This document shows positions 41,421-47,062 of a stretch of DNA of 47,073 bases, in pieces. A program made the position numbers and the translations under genes. The DNA is from a virus. The number at the start of each line of letters is the position of its first letter. The stretch's first letter is position 1. A model generated the notes under the pieces. That model saw nothing but the letters and a program-made list of their open reading frames with translations, had not been told where the DNA came from and searched no databases. The DNA is taken from the IMG/VR virus record IMGVR_UViG_3300049181_000048, positions 1 to 47,073 of that record, one strand, 5' to 3'.

Positions 41421-41496
41421 GCAGGTTTTCAAACCTCCTACTATCGGATGATAAGGCACCTTTGAAAACCTGCTATAATCTCTAACGTAAGCAGTT
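41421..41496 (+). promoter_or_regulatory. phage-type promoter B with 13-bp inverted repeat
   Basis: GCAGGTTTTCAAA (41421-41433) and TTTGAAAACCTGC (41461-41473) are exact complements. TGCTATAAT is an extended -10 (TATAAT 41474-41479), followed by CGTAAGCAGTT (41486-41496). The right arm ends at the -10, so the palindrome can act as an operator covering the promoter. The loop CCTACTATCGGATGATAAG is identical to that of promoter C. Confidence 0.7.
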
Positions 41497-41521
41497 CACT
41501 ACTACGAAGGAGACCACGAAC

Positions 41522-41803
41522 ATGAGCAACGTTGAACTCAACTGGAAAGAAACCCTCGCGGTTGGTAAGATTGGCCGGACCGGTGTTGAGACTCACGCAA
41601 TCACCTGTGAGGTTGCCGTAAAGAACGAAGGCATGCCTTGGCAGTCAACTGAAGTCCGGAAGGCTCATACCCTCTGCCAAAGCGGGCGCATTGGATACCG
41701 GACTCCCCATTCCATGCGGTTCAACGTTCCCGTGAACTCGGAAACGGTCACCTGTGAACACTGCCGTTCCTTCGGTTGCGTTCCGGCGGTTGAAAGCAAG
41801 TAG
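41522..41803 (+). CDS. small Cys-containing hypothetical protein
   Basis: The start at 41522 follows GGAGACCACGAAC, a leader identical in three genes. The 93-residue product is beta-rich, with cysteines in HAITCEVAV, HTLCQSG and TCEHCRSFGC; the last could be part of a zinc site. No family recognised. Confidence 0.6.
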   Translation: MSNVELNWKETLAVGKIGRTGVETHAITCEVAVKNEGMPWQSTEVRKAHTLCQSGRIGYRTPHSMRFNVPVNSETVTCEHCRSFGCVPAVESK

Positions 41804-41812
41804 TAACGCTCC

Positions 41813-41835
41813 GGAGCCGGAACCTCACCGGCTCC
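41813..41835 (+). repeat. GGAGCCGG intergenic hairpin
   Basis: GGAGCCGG (41813-41820) pairs with CCGGCTCC (41828-41835), 7-base loop. CTTCATCTTCTTCAGGA follows, a tract also present at 44276. It belongs to the GGAGCCG hairpin family. Confidence 0.65.
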
Positions 41836-41869
41836 TTCATCTTCTTCAGGAAAGCGGGAGACCACGAAC

Positions 41870-42424
41870 ATGAGCAGGATTGACATGCGGAACCAAAGCC
41901 TCACCGAACTTCATGCCCGGTTGGGCGCAATGATTGAAGAGAACAATCGGCGCGGTTGGCAGGAACGGAACGAACTTCCGGCCTATATCCAAATCAACCA
42001 AGAAGGCCGGAGGAGTCCGCATTATTTCCCGGTTGCCTTCGTGTCCTCCGCTCAACTCGGTTTCTCGGATAACGAAGGCGAGCCGCTCAAATCGGCATGT
42101 GTGATTGAAACCCATGAGGCTCGCGGAATTAAACCCTACCGCGAACGGAGCCGGAAGATTGCCGAGAAAAGCCGCCGGAGAATTCTCACCGGAATCAAAC
42201 CGGTCATTCATGAACTTGACCGGAGCAAACCGGACGATTCGCCTATCACCTGGGTTGACTTTGGGCAACATGGTCGGACTGCCGCGAAACTCTTTGTTGA
42301 GTGGTTGAAGAAGGAAACGGCATGGACTTCTCCGAAACGGAGCCGTAACGCGCCATACGTCTGGCTTTACGGCGCGGATAAAGCTACTCTTCAGGCGCTT
42401 GTTGACGAGTTCATGGCGCTTTGA
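41870..42424 (+). CDS. hypothetical protein
   Basis: This 184-residue protein starts at 41870 after GGGAGACCACGAAC. It has a helical N-terminus (LTELHARLGAMIEENNRRGW), beta segments (YFPVAFVSSAQLGFSD), a basic stretch (RERSRKIAEKSRRRI) and a C-terminal domain (APYVWLYGADKATLQAL). The basic middle suggests nucleic-acid contact. No family recognised. Confidence 0.6.
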   Translation: MSRIDMRNQSLTELHARLGAMIEENNRRGWQERNELPAYIQINQEGRRSPHYFPVAFVSSAQLGFSDNEGEPLKSACVIETHEARGIKPYRERSRKIAEKSRRRILTGIKPVIHELDRSKPDDSPITWVDFGQHGRTAAKLFVEWLKKETAWTSPKRSRNAPYVWLYGADKATLQALVDEFMAL

Positions 42425-42476
42425 TCTTCTTCAGGAGAGGGAGGCTCCGGCTTCTCTCTCCCCTTGAGGCTTTACA

Positions 42477-42707
42477 ATGGACGCAGAACACGCGCAGGAA
42501 GGCGAGAAGGCCGCTCCGGATGAATTGCCGGAGTTGGAGCCGCAAGCACTGGAAACGGAAGCCAGACGGCTTGCAGAGGAGTTCCGGAAGCTTTGGCATG
42601 CTCCGGGTTGGGAAGATAAGCCTTGGCAGGCATTTATCAATCAAGCCGTGAGGAACCTCACCAAGTCTGCATGGCTCCGGCGAGCCGGAACCCAGGTGAG
42701 GAAGTGA
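42477..42707 (+). CDS. small acidic helical protein
   Basis: The ATG at 42477 follows CTTGAGGCTTTACA, a moderate SD. The 76 residues begin very acidic (AEHAQEGEKAAPDELPE) and become an amphipathic helix with EFRKLWHAPGWEDKPWQAF. It overlaps the next gene by GTGA. No family recognised. Confidence 0.55.
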   Translation: MDAEHAQEGEKAAPDELPELEPQALETEARRLAEEFRKLWHAPGWEDKPWQAFINQAVRNLTKSAWLRRAGTQVRK

Positions 42708-42898
42708 CAAAGGGATTCAAGTTCCTCACCTGTCCGGACTGCGGCAAGAAAGGTGTTTACTTCGCCATGCGTTCTCATGGTGAAGACAACTTCTCATGTC
42801 GTTACTGTGATTTTTACTTCTTCACTCTTTCGGAATCTCCGAGGGACACGAGAGAGGAAGAACGGCTCAAAGCTTCAAACCCAGGTTGTGAACTCTGA
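42704..42898 (+). CDS. zinc-ribbon protein
   Basis: The GTG at 42704 lies in a GTGA overlap and follows AGGTGAGGAA, giving 64 residues. It contains TCPDCGKKG and, 21 residues later, SCRYCDFYFF, two CxxC knuckles as in small phage zinc ribbons. The upstream frame to 42623 is rejected as it runs inside another gene. Possible nucleic-acid or polymerase binder. Confidence 0.6.
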   Translation: MTKGFKFLTCPDCGKKGVYFAMRSHGEDNFSCRYCDFYFFTLSESPRDTREEERLKASNPGCEL

Positions 42899-42916
42899 AG
42901 GAAAGGAGGTGAGGAA

Positions 42917-43093
42917 ATGAAGACAAATGCGGTTCTGTCCGTCCATACGGCGGCAGAGTTGAGGAAGGTTGCCGGAGGTCTGGCGTCTCTCCTTATCACG
43001 AGCGAGAAGGTTCTTGGTGAAGATGACAAGAAGGAGATTCAAGCCGCTCAAGCTATTCTCCTGAAGGTGTCTAACCGCGTTGAGAAGGGGTAG
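42917..43093 (+). CDS. small hypothetical protein
   Basis: ATG at 42917 follows a 12-base near-perfect SD, GAAAGGAGGTGA. The 58-residue product is a single helical hairpin: VLSVHTAAELRKVAGGLASLL and DDKKEIQAAQAILLKVSNRV. The very strong SD implies abundant expression. The alanine/lysine layout resembles small dimeric DNA-binding or antitoxin-like proteins, but this is only a similarity in style. Confidence 0.65.
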   Translation: MKTNAVLSVHTAAELRKVAGGLASLLITSEKVLGEDDKKEIQAAQAILLKVSNRVEKG

Positions 43094-43100
43094 AAACAGG

Positions 43101-43610
43101 ATGAAACCAGAGACACGGAACGCGGTTCAAGCGTTCTTGCAGGTTTGTATGATTGAACAGGTTCTTGAGAAGGCGAAGGAAAACCTTGCTCAAGCTGTTG
43201 CCGGAGCCGCTCCGGAGGATGAACGGGAATACTTCGCAGTCACCGAAGGTATTCAACGGTGTTTCTCCTTTGATCCGCGAGCCAAAGGCGAGATTTGCGG
43301 TATGGTTGTTCCCGGAGTCTCACCGGCGGTTGCGTCAACTGTTGCCGAGTTCTGCGGCTTTGGCAACGCGCCCATTTGCCTTTTGACAGAGGGGCACGAA
43401 GGAATCCATGTCAACGCGATAGGCGAAACTTGGGAGGAGTCAACGCAACGGGTTGAAACCCGAACCTGCGACTCCCTCCAATCCGCTTCAAGTGGTATCC
43501 GTTGCTCACGTCCGAAGGATCATAAGGGACCATGTTCCGGCGGCGGTTTGACTTGGCGGAACCGGTCCGTTGCGCCTCCTCCGGCGCGGAGGGTGAACCG
43601 TCATGCCTAA
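43101..43610 (+). CDS. hypothetical protein with two zinc-knuckle motifs
   Basis: ATG at 43101 is chosen over the TTG at 43080, with AAGGGG upstream. The 169-residue protein has an N-terminal helix, then CLLTEGHEGIH and CSRPKDHKGPC, both C-x5-H-x3-[H/C] with an upstream Cys partner. The C-terminal is basic (ARRVNRHA). It overlaps the next gene by eight bases. The motif is repeated in four proteins here, likely as a small metal site. Confidence 0.6.
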   Translation: MKPETRNAVQAFLQVCMIEQVLEKAKENLAQAVAGAAPEDEREYFAVTEGIQRCFSFDPRAKGEICGMVVPGVSPAVASTVAEFCGFGNAPICLLTEGHEGIHVNAIGETWEESTQRVETRTCDSLQSASSGIRCSRPKDHKGPCSGGGLTWRNRSVAPPPARRVNRHA

Positions 43611-43932
43611 GGTTGAACTTGAACCGGGTGAGCAAGTCACCGTAACGTTCAAAGACTCAGACGGTGAGATTACTGTTGAGTTCCGGGAAGATGCTTTGCT
43701 AGTGACGGCGGATTTACCGGACAGTTCCGGACGGGAAGGGGTCATATACGAGGAGCGTTTCACCGTCACTCAATGCAAACTTCATAAGCGTTGCATACTG
43801 GCAGACGAGCATGAAGGCGGCTGTATCGCGGCGGCAAGAACCGGCAGAACTCCGGCGGCTCCGGAACCGGTTGACTATTCCCAGGACCCGGAAGCCGTTG
43901 GAGAAATGAACCGGCGGCATTTGCTGGGATAG
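43603..43932 (+). CDS. hypothetical protein with zinc-knuckle motif
   Basis: This 109-residue protein has a beta-rich first half (EQVTVTFKDSDGEITVEF, LLVTADLP) and CILADEHEGGC with a cysteine before it (QCKLHKRC). This again fits C-x5-H-x3-[H/C]. The C-terminal part is Pro-rich and disordered. Start overlaps the previous gene. Function unknown. Confidence 0.6.
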   Translation: MPKVELEPGEQVTVTFKDSDGEITVEFREDALLVTADLPDSSGREGVIYEERFTVTQCKLHKRCILADEHEGGCIAAARTGRTPAAPEPVDYSQDPEAVGEMNRRHLLG

Positions 43933-43962
43933 GCTCCGGCGCATAATCGAATAACGGCAGGC

Positions 43963-44042
43963 ATAGGCCGGTTTTCAAACCTCCTACTATCGGATGATAA
44001 GTAAGGTTTGAAAACCGGCCTATACTTATGACGTGAGCAGTT
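43963..44042 (+). promoter_or_regulatory. phage-type promoter C with 19-bp inverted repeat overlapping the -10
   Basis: ATAGGCCGGTTTTCAAACC (43963-43981) is the exact complement of GGTTTGAAAACCGGCCTAT (44005-44023), which includes the first bases of the -10 TATACT (44021-44026). CGTGAGCAGTT follows at 44032-44042. The 23-base loop shares CCTACTATCGGATGATAAG with promoter B. Confidence 0.75.
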
Positions 44043-44069
44043 AGGCTCACCCAGACGAGGAGACCAACC

Positions 44070-44243
44070 ATGAAGACCAAGAGACCGGTGACGGCGGCAG
44101 TAACTCCGGAATACGTTGAATATTGCAAGGCTCACGGCAAGAGCGTGACGGCAATGAAGGAGTATGACCGGAACCGGTTTCCGGGAGGGCACATGGCAGG
44201 GTTCATCATTTGGCGGATACACGGAACCAAAGTCAGCAAGTAG
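44070..44243 (+). CDS. small basic hypothetical protein
   Basis: ATG at 44070 follows AGGAGACCAACC. The 57-residue product is basic (KTKRPVTAAVTPEYVEYC, KSVTAMKEYDRNRF) with a C-terminal hydrophobic GGHMAGFIIWRIHG. It might bind DNA or a host protein; no family recognised. It is the first gene behind promoter C. Confidence 0.6.
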   Translation: MKTKRPVTAAVTPEYVEYCKAHGKSVTAMKEYDRNRFPGGHMAGFIIWRIHGTKVSK

Positions 44244-44252
44244 AAACGCTCC

Positions 44253-44275
44253 GGAGCCGTCAAGACGGCGGCTCC
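44253..44275 (+). repeat. GGAGCCG intergenic hairpin
   Basis: GGAGCCG (44253-44259) pairs with CGGCTCC (44269-44275), with GCCGT/ACGGC as an alternative inner pairing. TTCATCTTCAGGAGATAGGG follows and holds the next SD. Confidence 0.6.
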
Positions 44276-44305
44276 TTCATCTTCAGGAGATAGGGAGAAG
44301 GAATC

Positions 44306-44488
44306 ATGGAACGCATGTTGAAAGTCATGGATACGCTTTGCAAGCTTGGTCTCACCGTCGACTCTGCGGCGGCTATAACGCGAGCCTGCATGGGGCAGAT
44401 TTTGCACTCTACCACTGCGCCGGAAGCGTTGGCGGCGGAGGTCTTGGAATGGGCGAAACCCAGGAGCATGGTTGAATGGGCAAAGTGA
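44306..44488 (+). CDS. small helical hypothetical protein
   Basis: The 60-residue frame starts after AGGGAGAAGGAATC. The sequence is a run of helices (LKVMDTLCKLGLTVDSAAAITRAC). It overlaps the next gene by 13 bases. No family recognised. Confidence 0.55.
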   Translation: MERMLKVMDTLCKLGLTVDSAAAITRACMGQILHSTTAPEALAAEVLEWAKPRSMVEWAK

Positions 44489-44841
44489 AGAAGGAACAAC
44501 CGGCAATGACGCTCACCCAGGTTGAGCGGCAAATTGAGATTTTCAAAGAGGCACTTTCGGAAGCAGACGGCAGGAGCCGACACCGAGTTGCAAAGAAGGT
44601 GATTGAACTCGTGAAGGAGCGGAACGCCCTCCTCAACGCGGAAGGGAAGTCTGCCGGACATGCGGAGTTCATCGGACCGTTTGAGTACTTCTTTCATCCG
44701 AACGGTGACCTCCTACGAGCGGACCGGACAAACCCGCTTGACGTATGGGGATACCGGAGCGGCGGCAGATTTGAATCGACTCCGGTTATGGCTGAGCGTA
44801 TCCTGCAAGCGGCTCGTGAGACTTTCAAAGACTACGAATAA
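44476..44841 (+). CDS. hypothetical protein with coiled coil
   Basis: The start at 44476 lies inside the previous gene, with GGAGCATGG upstream. The 121-residue protein has a coiled coil (LTQVERQIEIFKEALSEADG, VIELVKERNALLNAEG), then an aromatic beta segment (FEYFFHPNGDLLRADR). No family recognised. Confidence 0.55.
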   Translation: MGKVKKEQPAMTLTQVERQIEIFKEALSEADGRSRHRVAKKVIELVKERNALLNAEGKSAGHAEFIGPFEYFFHPNGDLLRADRTNPLDVWGYRSGGRFESTPVMAERILQAARETFKDYE

Positions 44842-44849
44842 ACCTCATA

Positions 44850-44888
44850 CTAAAGTAGTAGGCAGAAGCTTTGAAAAGCGGCTATAAT
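44850..44888 (+). promoter_or_regulatory. phage-type promoter D
   Basis: CTAAAGTAGTAG (44850-44861), then AAGCTTTGAAAAGC, five bases, TATAAT (44883-44888). It is less conserved than the others, with CGTTAGGC in place of the CGTAAGCAGT start motif. Confidence 0.55.
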
Positions 44889-44939
44889 CTTAATCGTTAG
44901 GCAATCAAGCCTAACCAACTCCTGAAAGGAACCGCTCCA

Positions 44940-45260
44940 ATGAAAACCGTTTCCGTCTTCATCCCCACTGTTGAAAATATTGCCGCTCTCGCGGTTGGTT
45001 CGCAGATTCCTAACTGCTTCGGTAAGCTTGCGGAAGTGGTTGAGGTTCGATACAACGGAACGGACGTGAACGGGAAGGCGTTCGTTGGGTTTGCGACTCG
45101 GTTCGGACCGACTTCAACGATAAGCGGCTCCATGAAGGAAGGCGAACTGTATCGGTCATCCAACCTGAGCCGATATTTCACCTCCAACGAACTGCGAGCC
45201 ATTGAAGCAGACATGAACGCGAAGGGTGAAACCGAACGAGAGATAGAAGTTCCGGAGTGA
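44940..45260 (+). CDS. hypothetical protein
   Basis: This 106-residue protein starts after CTGAAAGGAACCGCTCCA. It has beta-rich N-terminal segments (TVSVFIPTVENIAAL, SQIPNCFGKLAEVVEVRYNG) and an acidic helical C-terminus (ELRAIEADMNAKGETERE). No family recognised. It is the only gene right behind promoter D. Confidence 0.6.
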   Translation: MKTVSVFIPTVENIAALAVGSQIPNCFGKLAEVVEVRYNGTDVNGKAFVGFATRFGPTSTISGSMKEGELYRSSNLSRYFTSNELRAIEADMNAKGETEREIEVPE

Positions 45261-45355
45261 GCCGAAAGGCTCCGAAACGCGCCAACGCTCCGGTTCATAG
45301 TCCGGAGGTGAAAGAAAGCGGGTGACGGAGTTCACTTCAAGAGGAGACCACGCGC

Positions 45356-45754
45356 ATGAAGAAACTGACAAAGGCACAACTTAGGACCCGTGACGAACAC
45401 GCATGCAACATTCGGAGTAAGGGTGAAGTACTCGCGGAAGCCGTTCAAGCTTTTAACGAGAAGTTGGAGGCGGCATGGGTTGACGTAGAAGCCGCGAGGG
45501 ATGAACTCAACGAGGAGATAGACAACGCGAATCAGTTCCGTTCTGAAGTCTGGGAGGCGGCGGATTCTTACGCTTCGGACCGGTCTGAGCGTTGGCAGGA
45601 TGGAGACGCAGGACAGGCATATCAGGAGTTCATGGGGCAGTGGGAAGAGGAACTTGAACAGGTTGAGGTTGAACGTCCGGATGACGTGAGCGAGCCGGAA
45701 GGTTGGGAAGCCGCCGCAGACAAGCTTGAGGAATACCCGGAGTCGGTGAACTAA
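45356..45754 (+). CDS. acidic coiled-coil hypothetical protein
   Basis: The ATG at 45356 follows AGAGGAGACCACGCGC. The 132-residue product is one long acidic helix region (EKLEAAWVDVEAARDELNEEIDNA) with an aromatic WEAADSYASDRSERWQDG and a strongly acidic tail. The leader (45301-45350) matches that before the gene at 46823. An acidic coiled coil of this kind could mimic DNA or bind a host partner; this is speculation. Confidence 0.6.
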   Translation: MKKLTKAQLRTRDEHACNIRSKGEVLAEAVQAFNEKLEAAWVDVEAARDELNEEIDNANQFRSEVWEAADSYASDRSERWQDGDAGQAYQEFMGQWEEELEQVEVERPDDVSEPEGWEAAADKLEEYPESVN

Positions 45755-45768
45755 CCCAGGTATGACCC

Positions 45769-45798
45769 GGAGCCGGAACCTCACCGGGAACCGGCTCC
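45769..45798 (+). repeat. GGAGCCGG intergenic hairpin
   Basis: GGAGCCGG (45769-45776) pairs with CCGGCTCC (45791-45798), 14-base loop. CTTCAGGAGAT follows with the next SD. Confidence 0.6.
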
Positions 45799-45819
45799 TT
45801 CTCTTCAGGAGATATGAAC

Positions 45820-46197
45820 ATGGACCTTGAACAGTTGATAAGCCGTATTCAAGAAATGGGTTGCGACTATGCCCAGACTGCCGCAGATACTACGCTCACG
45901 CGGAAAGAGCGGCAGGAAGGCCGGACAGGAGGGCAGGTTGTTGAGCAAGTTCTTGAACTGCTAGGAGAGTTTCAAGACGCGCAACTCCTTCAGGCTCACC
46001 CTCACCAGACTTCAACTCCGTTCCGGTATCGGCTCAACTCCCACTTTCCCGGAGCCGGTTCCTCCGTTCTCGGTGAGACGTGTTCAACTATCTTCCGTGA
46101 CCGGGAATCGGCAGAGGCTTCTTTCAAGCGTCAAGCGGAACTTTCGGCTCAGCCAACGTTGGAACTATGGGAGGAGCGGCTTCTCAAGTCCAACTAA
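45820..46197 (+). CDS. hypothetical protein
   Basis: AGGAGA (45808-45813) directly abuts an ATG at 45814, too close to use, so the ATG at 45820 with 6-base spacing is chosen; 125 residues. It has an N-terminal helix (LEQLISRIQEMGCDYAQTAADT), a middle (EQVLELLGEFQDAQLL) and TSTPFRYRLNSHFPG with a charged C-terminus. No family recognised. Confidence 0.6.
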   Translation: MDLEQLISRIQEMGCDYAQTAADTTLTRKERQEGRTGGQVVEQVLELLGEFQDAQLLQAHPHQTSTPFRYRLNSHFPGAGSSVLGETCSTIFRDRESAEASFKRQAELSAQPTLELWEERLLKSN

Positions 46198-46247
46198 AGT
46201 ATGATGCGGAGGTTTTCAAAACCGACCATACTTAAACCGTAAGCAGT
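46194..46247 (+). promoter_or_regulatory. phage-type promoter E with central palindrome
   Basis: CTAAAGTATGAT (46194-46205), the palindrome GGTTTTCAAAACC (46211-46223), three bases, CATACT (46227-46232) and CGTAAGCAGT (46238-46247). It begins within the last codon of the previous gene. Confidence 0.65.
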
Positions 46248-46283
46248 CGAGACCGGCAAAGCCGGAGAGAGGAACCTAACCCG

Positions 46284-46460
46284 ATGAACGCCCGTGATAT
46301 TAGAGAAGCCCTCCGTGACGGAGTTCACGTCATTGCCCGGTTTCCGGAAGCCGCGAGCGGTTACCGTGTCTTTGACGCCCGTGAGAAGAACGGGATTCTT
46401 GAGGTTAAGGTTTCCTCCGGTTGGCGCGTTGCGAACGGCGCAACCATATATGAGGCTTGA
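46284..46460 (+). CDS. small hypothetical protein
   Basis: ATG at 46284 follows AGAGAGGAACCTAACCCG. The 58-residue product has a helix (ARDIREALRDGVHVIA) and beta strands (YRVFDAREKNGILEVKVSSG). It is the first gene behind promoter E. The composition looks genuine, with no recognised family. Confidence 0.6.
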   Translation: MNARDIREALRDGVHVIARFPEAASGYRVFDAREKNGILEVKVSSGWRVANGATIYEA

Positions 46461-46533
46461 GCCTCTTTCACTCTTCACCCGGAGCCGTCCTAAACCAACG
46501 GCTTCCGGCTCACTCAAACAGGAGACCAGACAC

Positions 46534-46725
46534 ATGTATTGCCAAGACATGAACAACAATGAGGAGTTCCGAGCATGGGCAGTTAAACGGCTCAAGCAGA
46601 GTGACAACGTTGAGGCTCGCAACGATAACCGGCGCAAGGTTGTTATTCTCAAGAATGTCAGTGAGGAACGAGCAGAGGAACTCCGGAAACTTTATCATTA
46701 TTCCTTCTTTGTTCTCGCAGAGTGA
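46534..46725 (+). CDS. small hypothetical protein
   Basis: ATG at 46534 follows AGGAGACCAGACAC; the longer frame from 46294 overlaps another gene and is rejected. The 63 residues are helical and basic (FRAWAVKRLKQSDNVEARND), with VVILKNVSEERAEELRKL and an aromatic end (YHYSFFVLAE). No family recognised. Confidence 0.6.
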   Translation: MYCQDMNNNEEFRAWAVKRLKQSDNVEARNDNRRKVVILKNVSEERAEELRKLYHYSFFVLAE

Positions 46726-46822
46726 GCCTCACGGCTCCGGTAACCCAACTTAGACCGGTCACAAGTCCGGCGGAAGAATTGGCGAGTGACGGAGAGTTTA
46801 CTTCAGAGGAGGAGCGGACAGA

Positions 46823-47032
46823 ATGAACACGGCAACGGTGAGCAATATCGCGGGCGCAGGCTTCTGGATTGAACCGGAAGCCAAGAGTATGAAGGTTGGA
46901 GTCGTTAAGAACCATGACTCTTCTCAAGTTGAAGCGGAGTTGAAGAGGCTCCGGGAACGGCTCCGGCTCGCAGGTTTCAAGGCACGGCTCACCGGCAAGC
47001 ATGTTTTCACCCTCCTGCGTGTTTGGAAATAG
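46823..47032 (+). CDS. small hypothetical protein
   Basis: ATG at 46823 follows AGAGGAGGAGCGGACAGA. The 69-residue product has a beta segment (AGAGFWIEPEAKSMKVGVV), then a helix (AELKRLRERLRLAGF) and ends with a hydrophobic basic stretch (HVFTLLRVWK). Its leader is like that of the gene at 45356. It is the last gene before the promoter at the window end. Confidence 0.6.
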   Translation: MNTATVSNIAGAGFWIEPEAKSMKVGVVKNHDSSQVEAELKRLRERLRLAGFKARLTGKHVFTLLRVWK

Positions 47033-47062
47033 TTGACTTTCCCGAAACTTTCGGCTCATAAT
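47033..47062 (+). promoter_or_regulatory. sigma70-like promoter with operator at the window end
   Basis: TTGACT (47033-47038), an 18-base spacer and CATAAT (47057-47062) form the best -35/-10 pair seen. The perfect palindrome CCGAAACTTTCGG (47042-47054, central C) lies in the spacer. In a circular genome it would transcribe the first gene about 40 bases on, with GAGGGAAG as its SD. Confidence 0.75.

Noticed and set aside
41437-41473. TTTGAAAA in promoter B as a classical -35 box
   Set aside because: It is only about five bases from the -10, far from the usual 17, so it cannot be a sigma70 -35. It is treated as operator or activator site.
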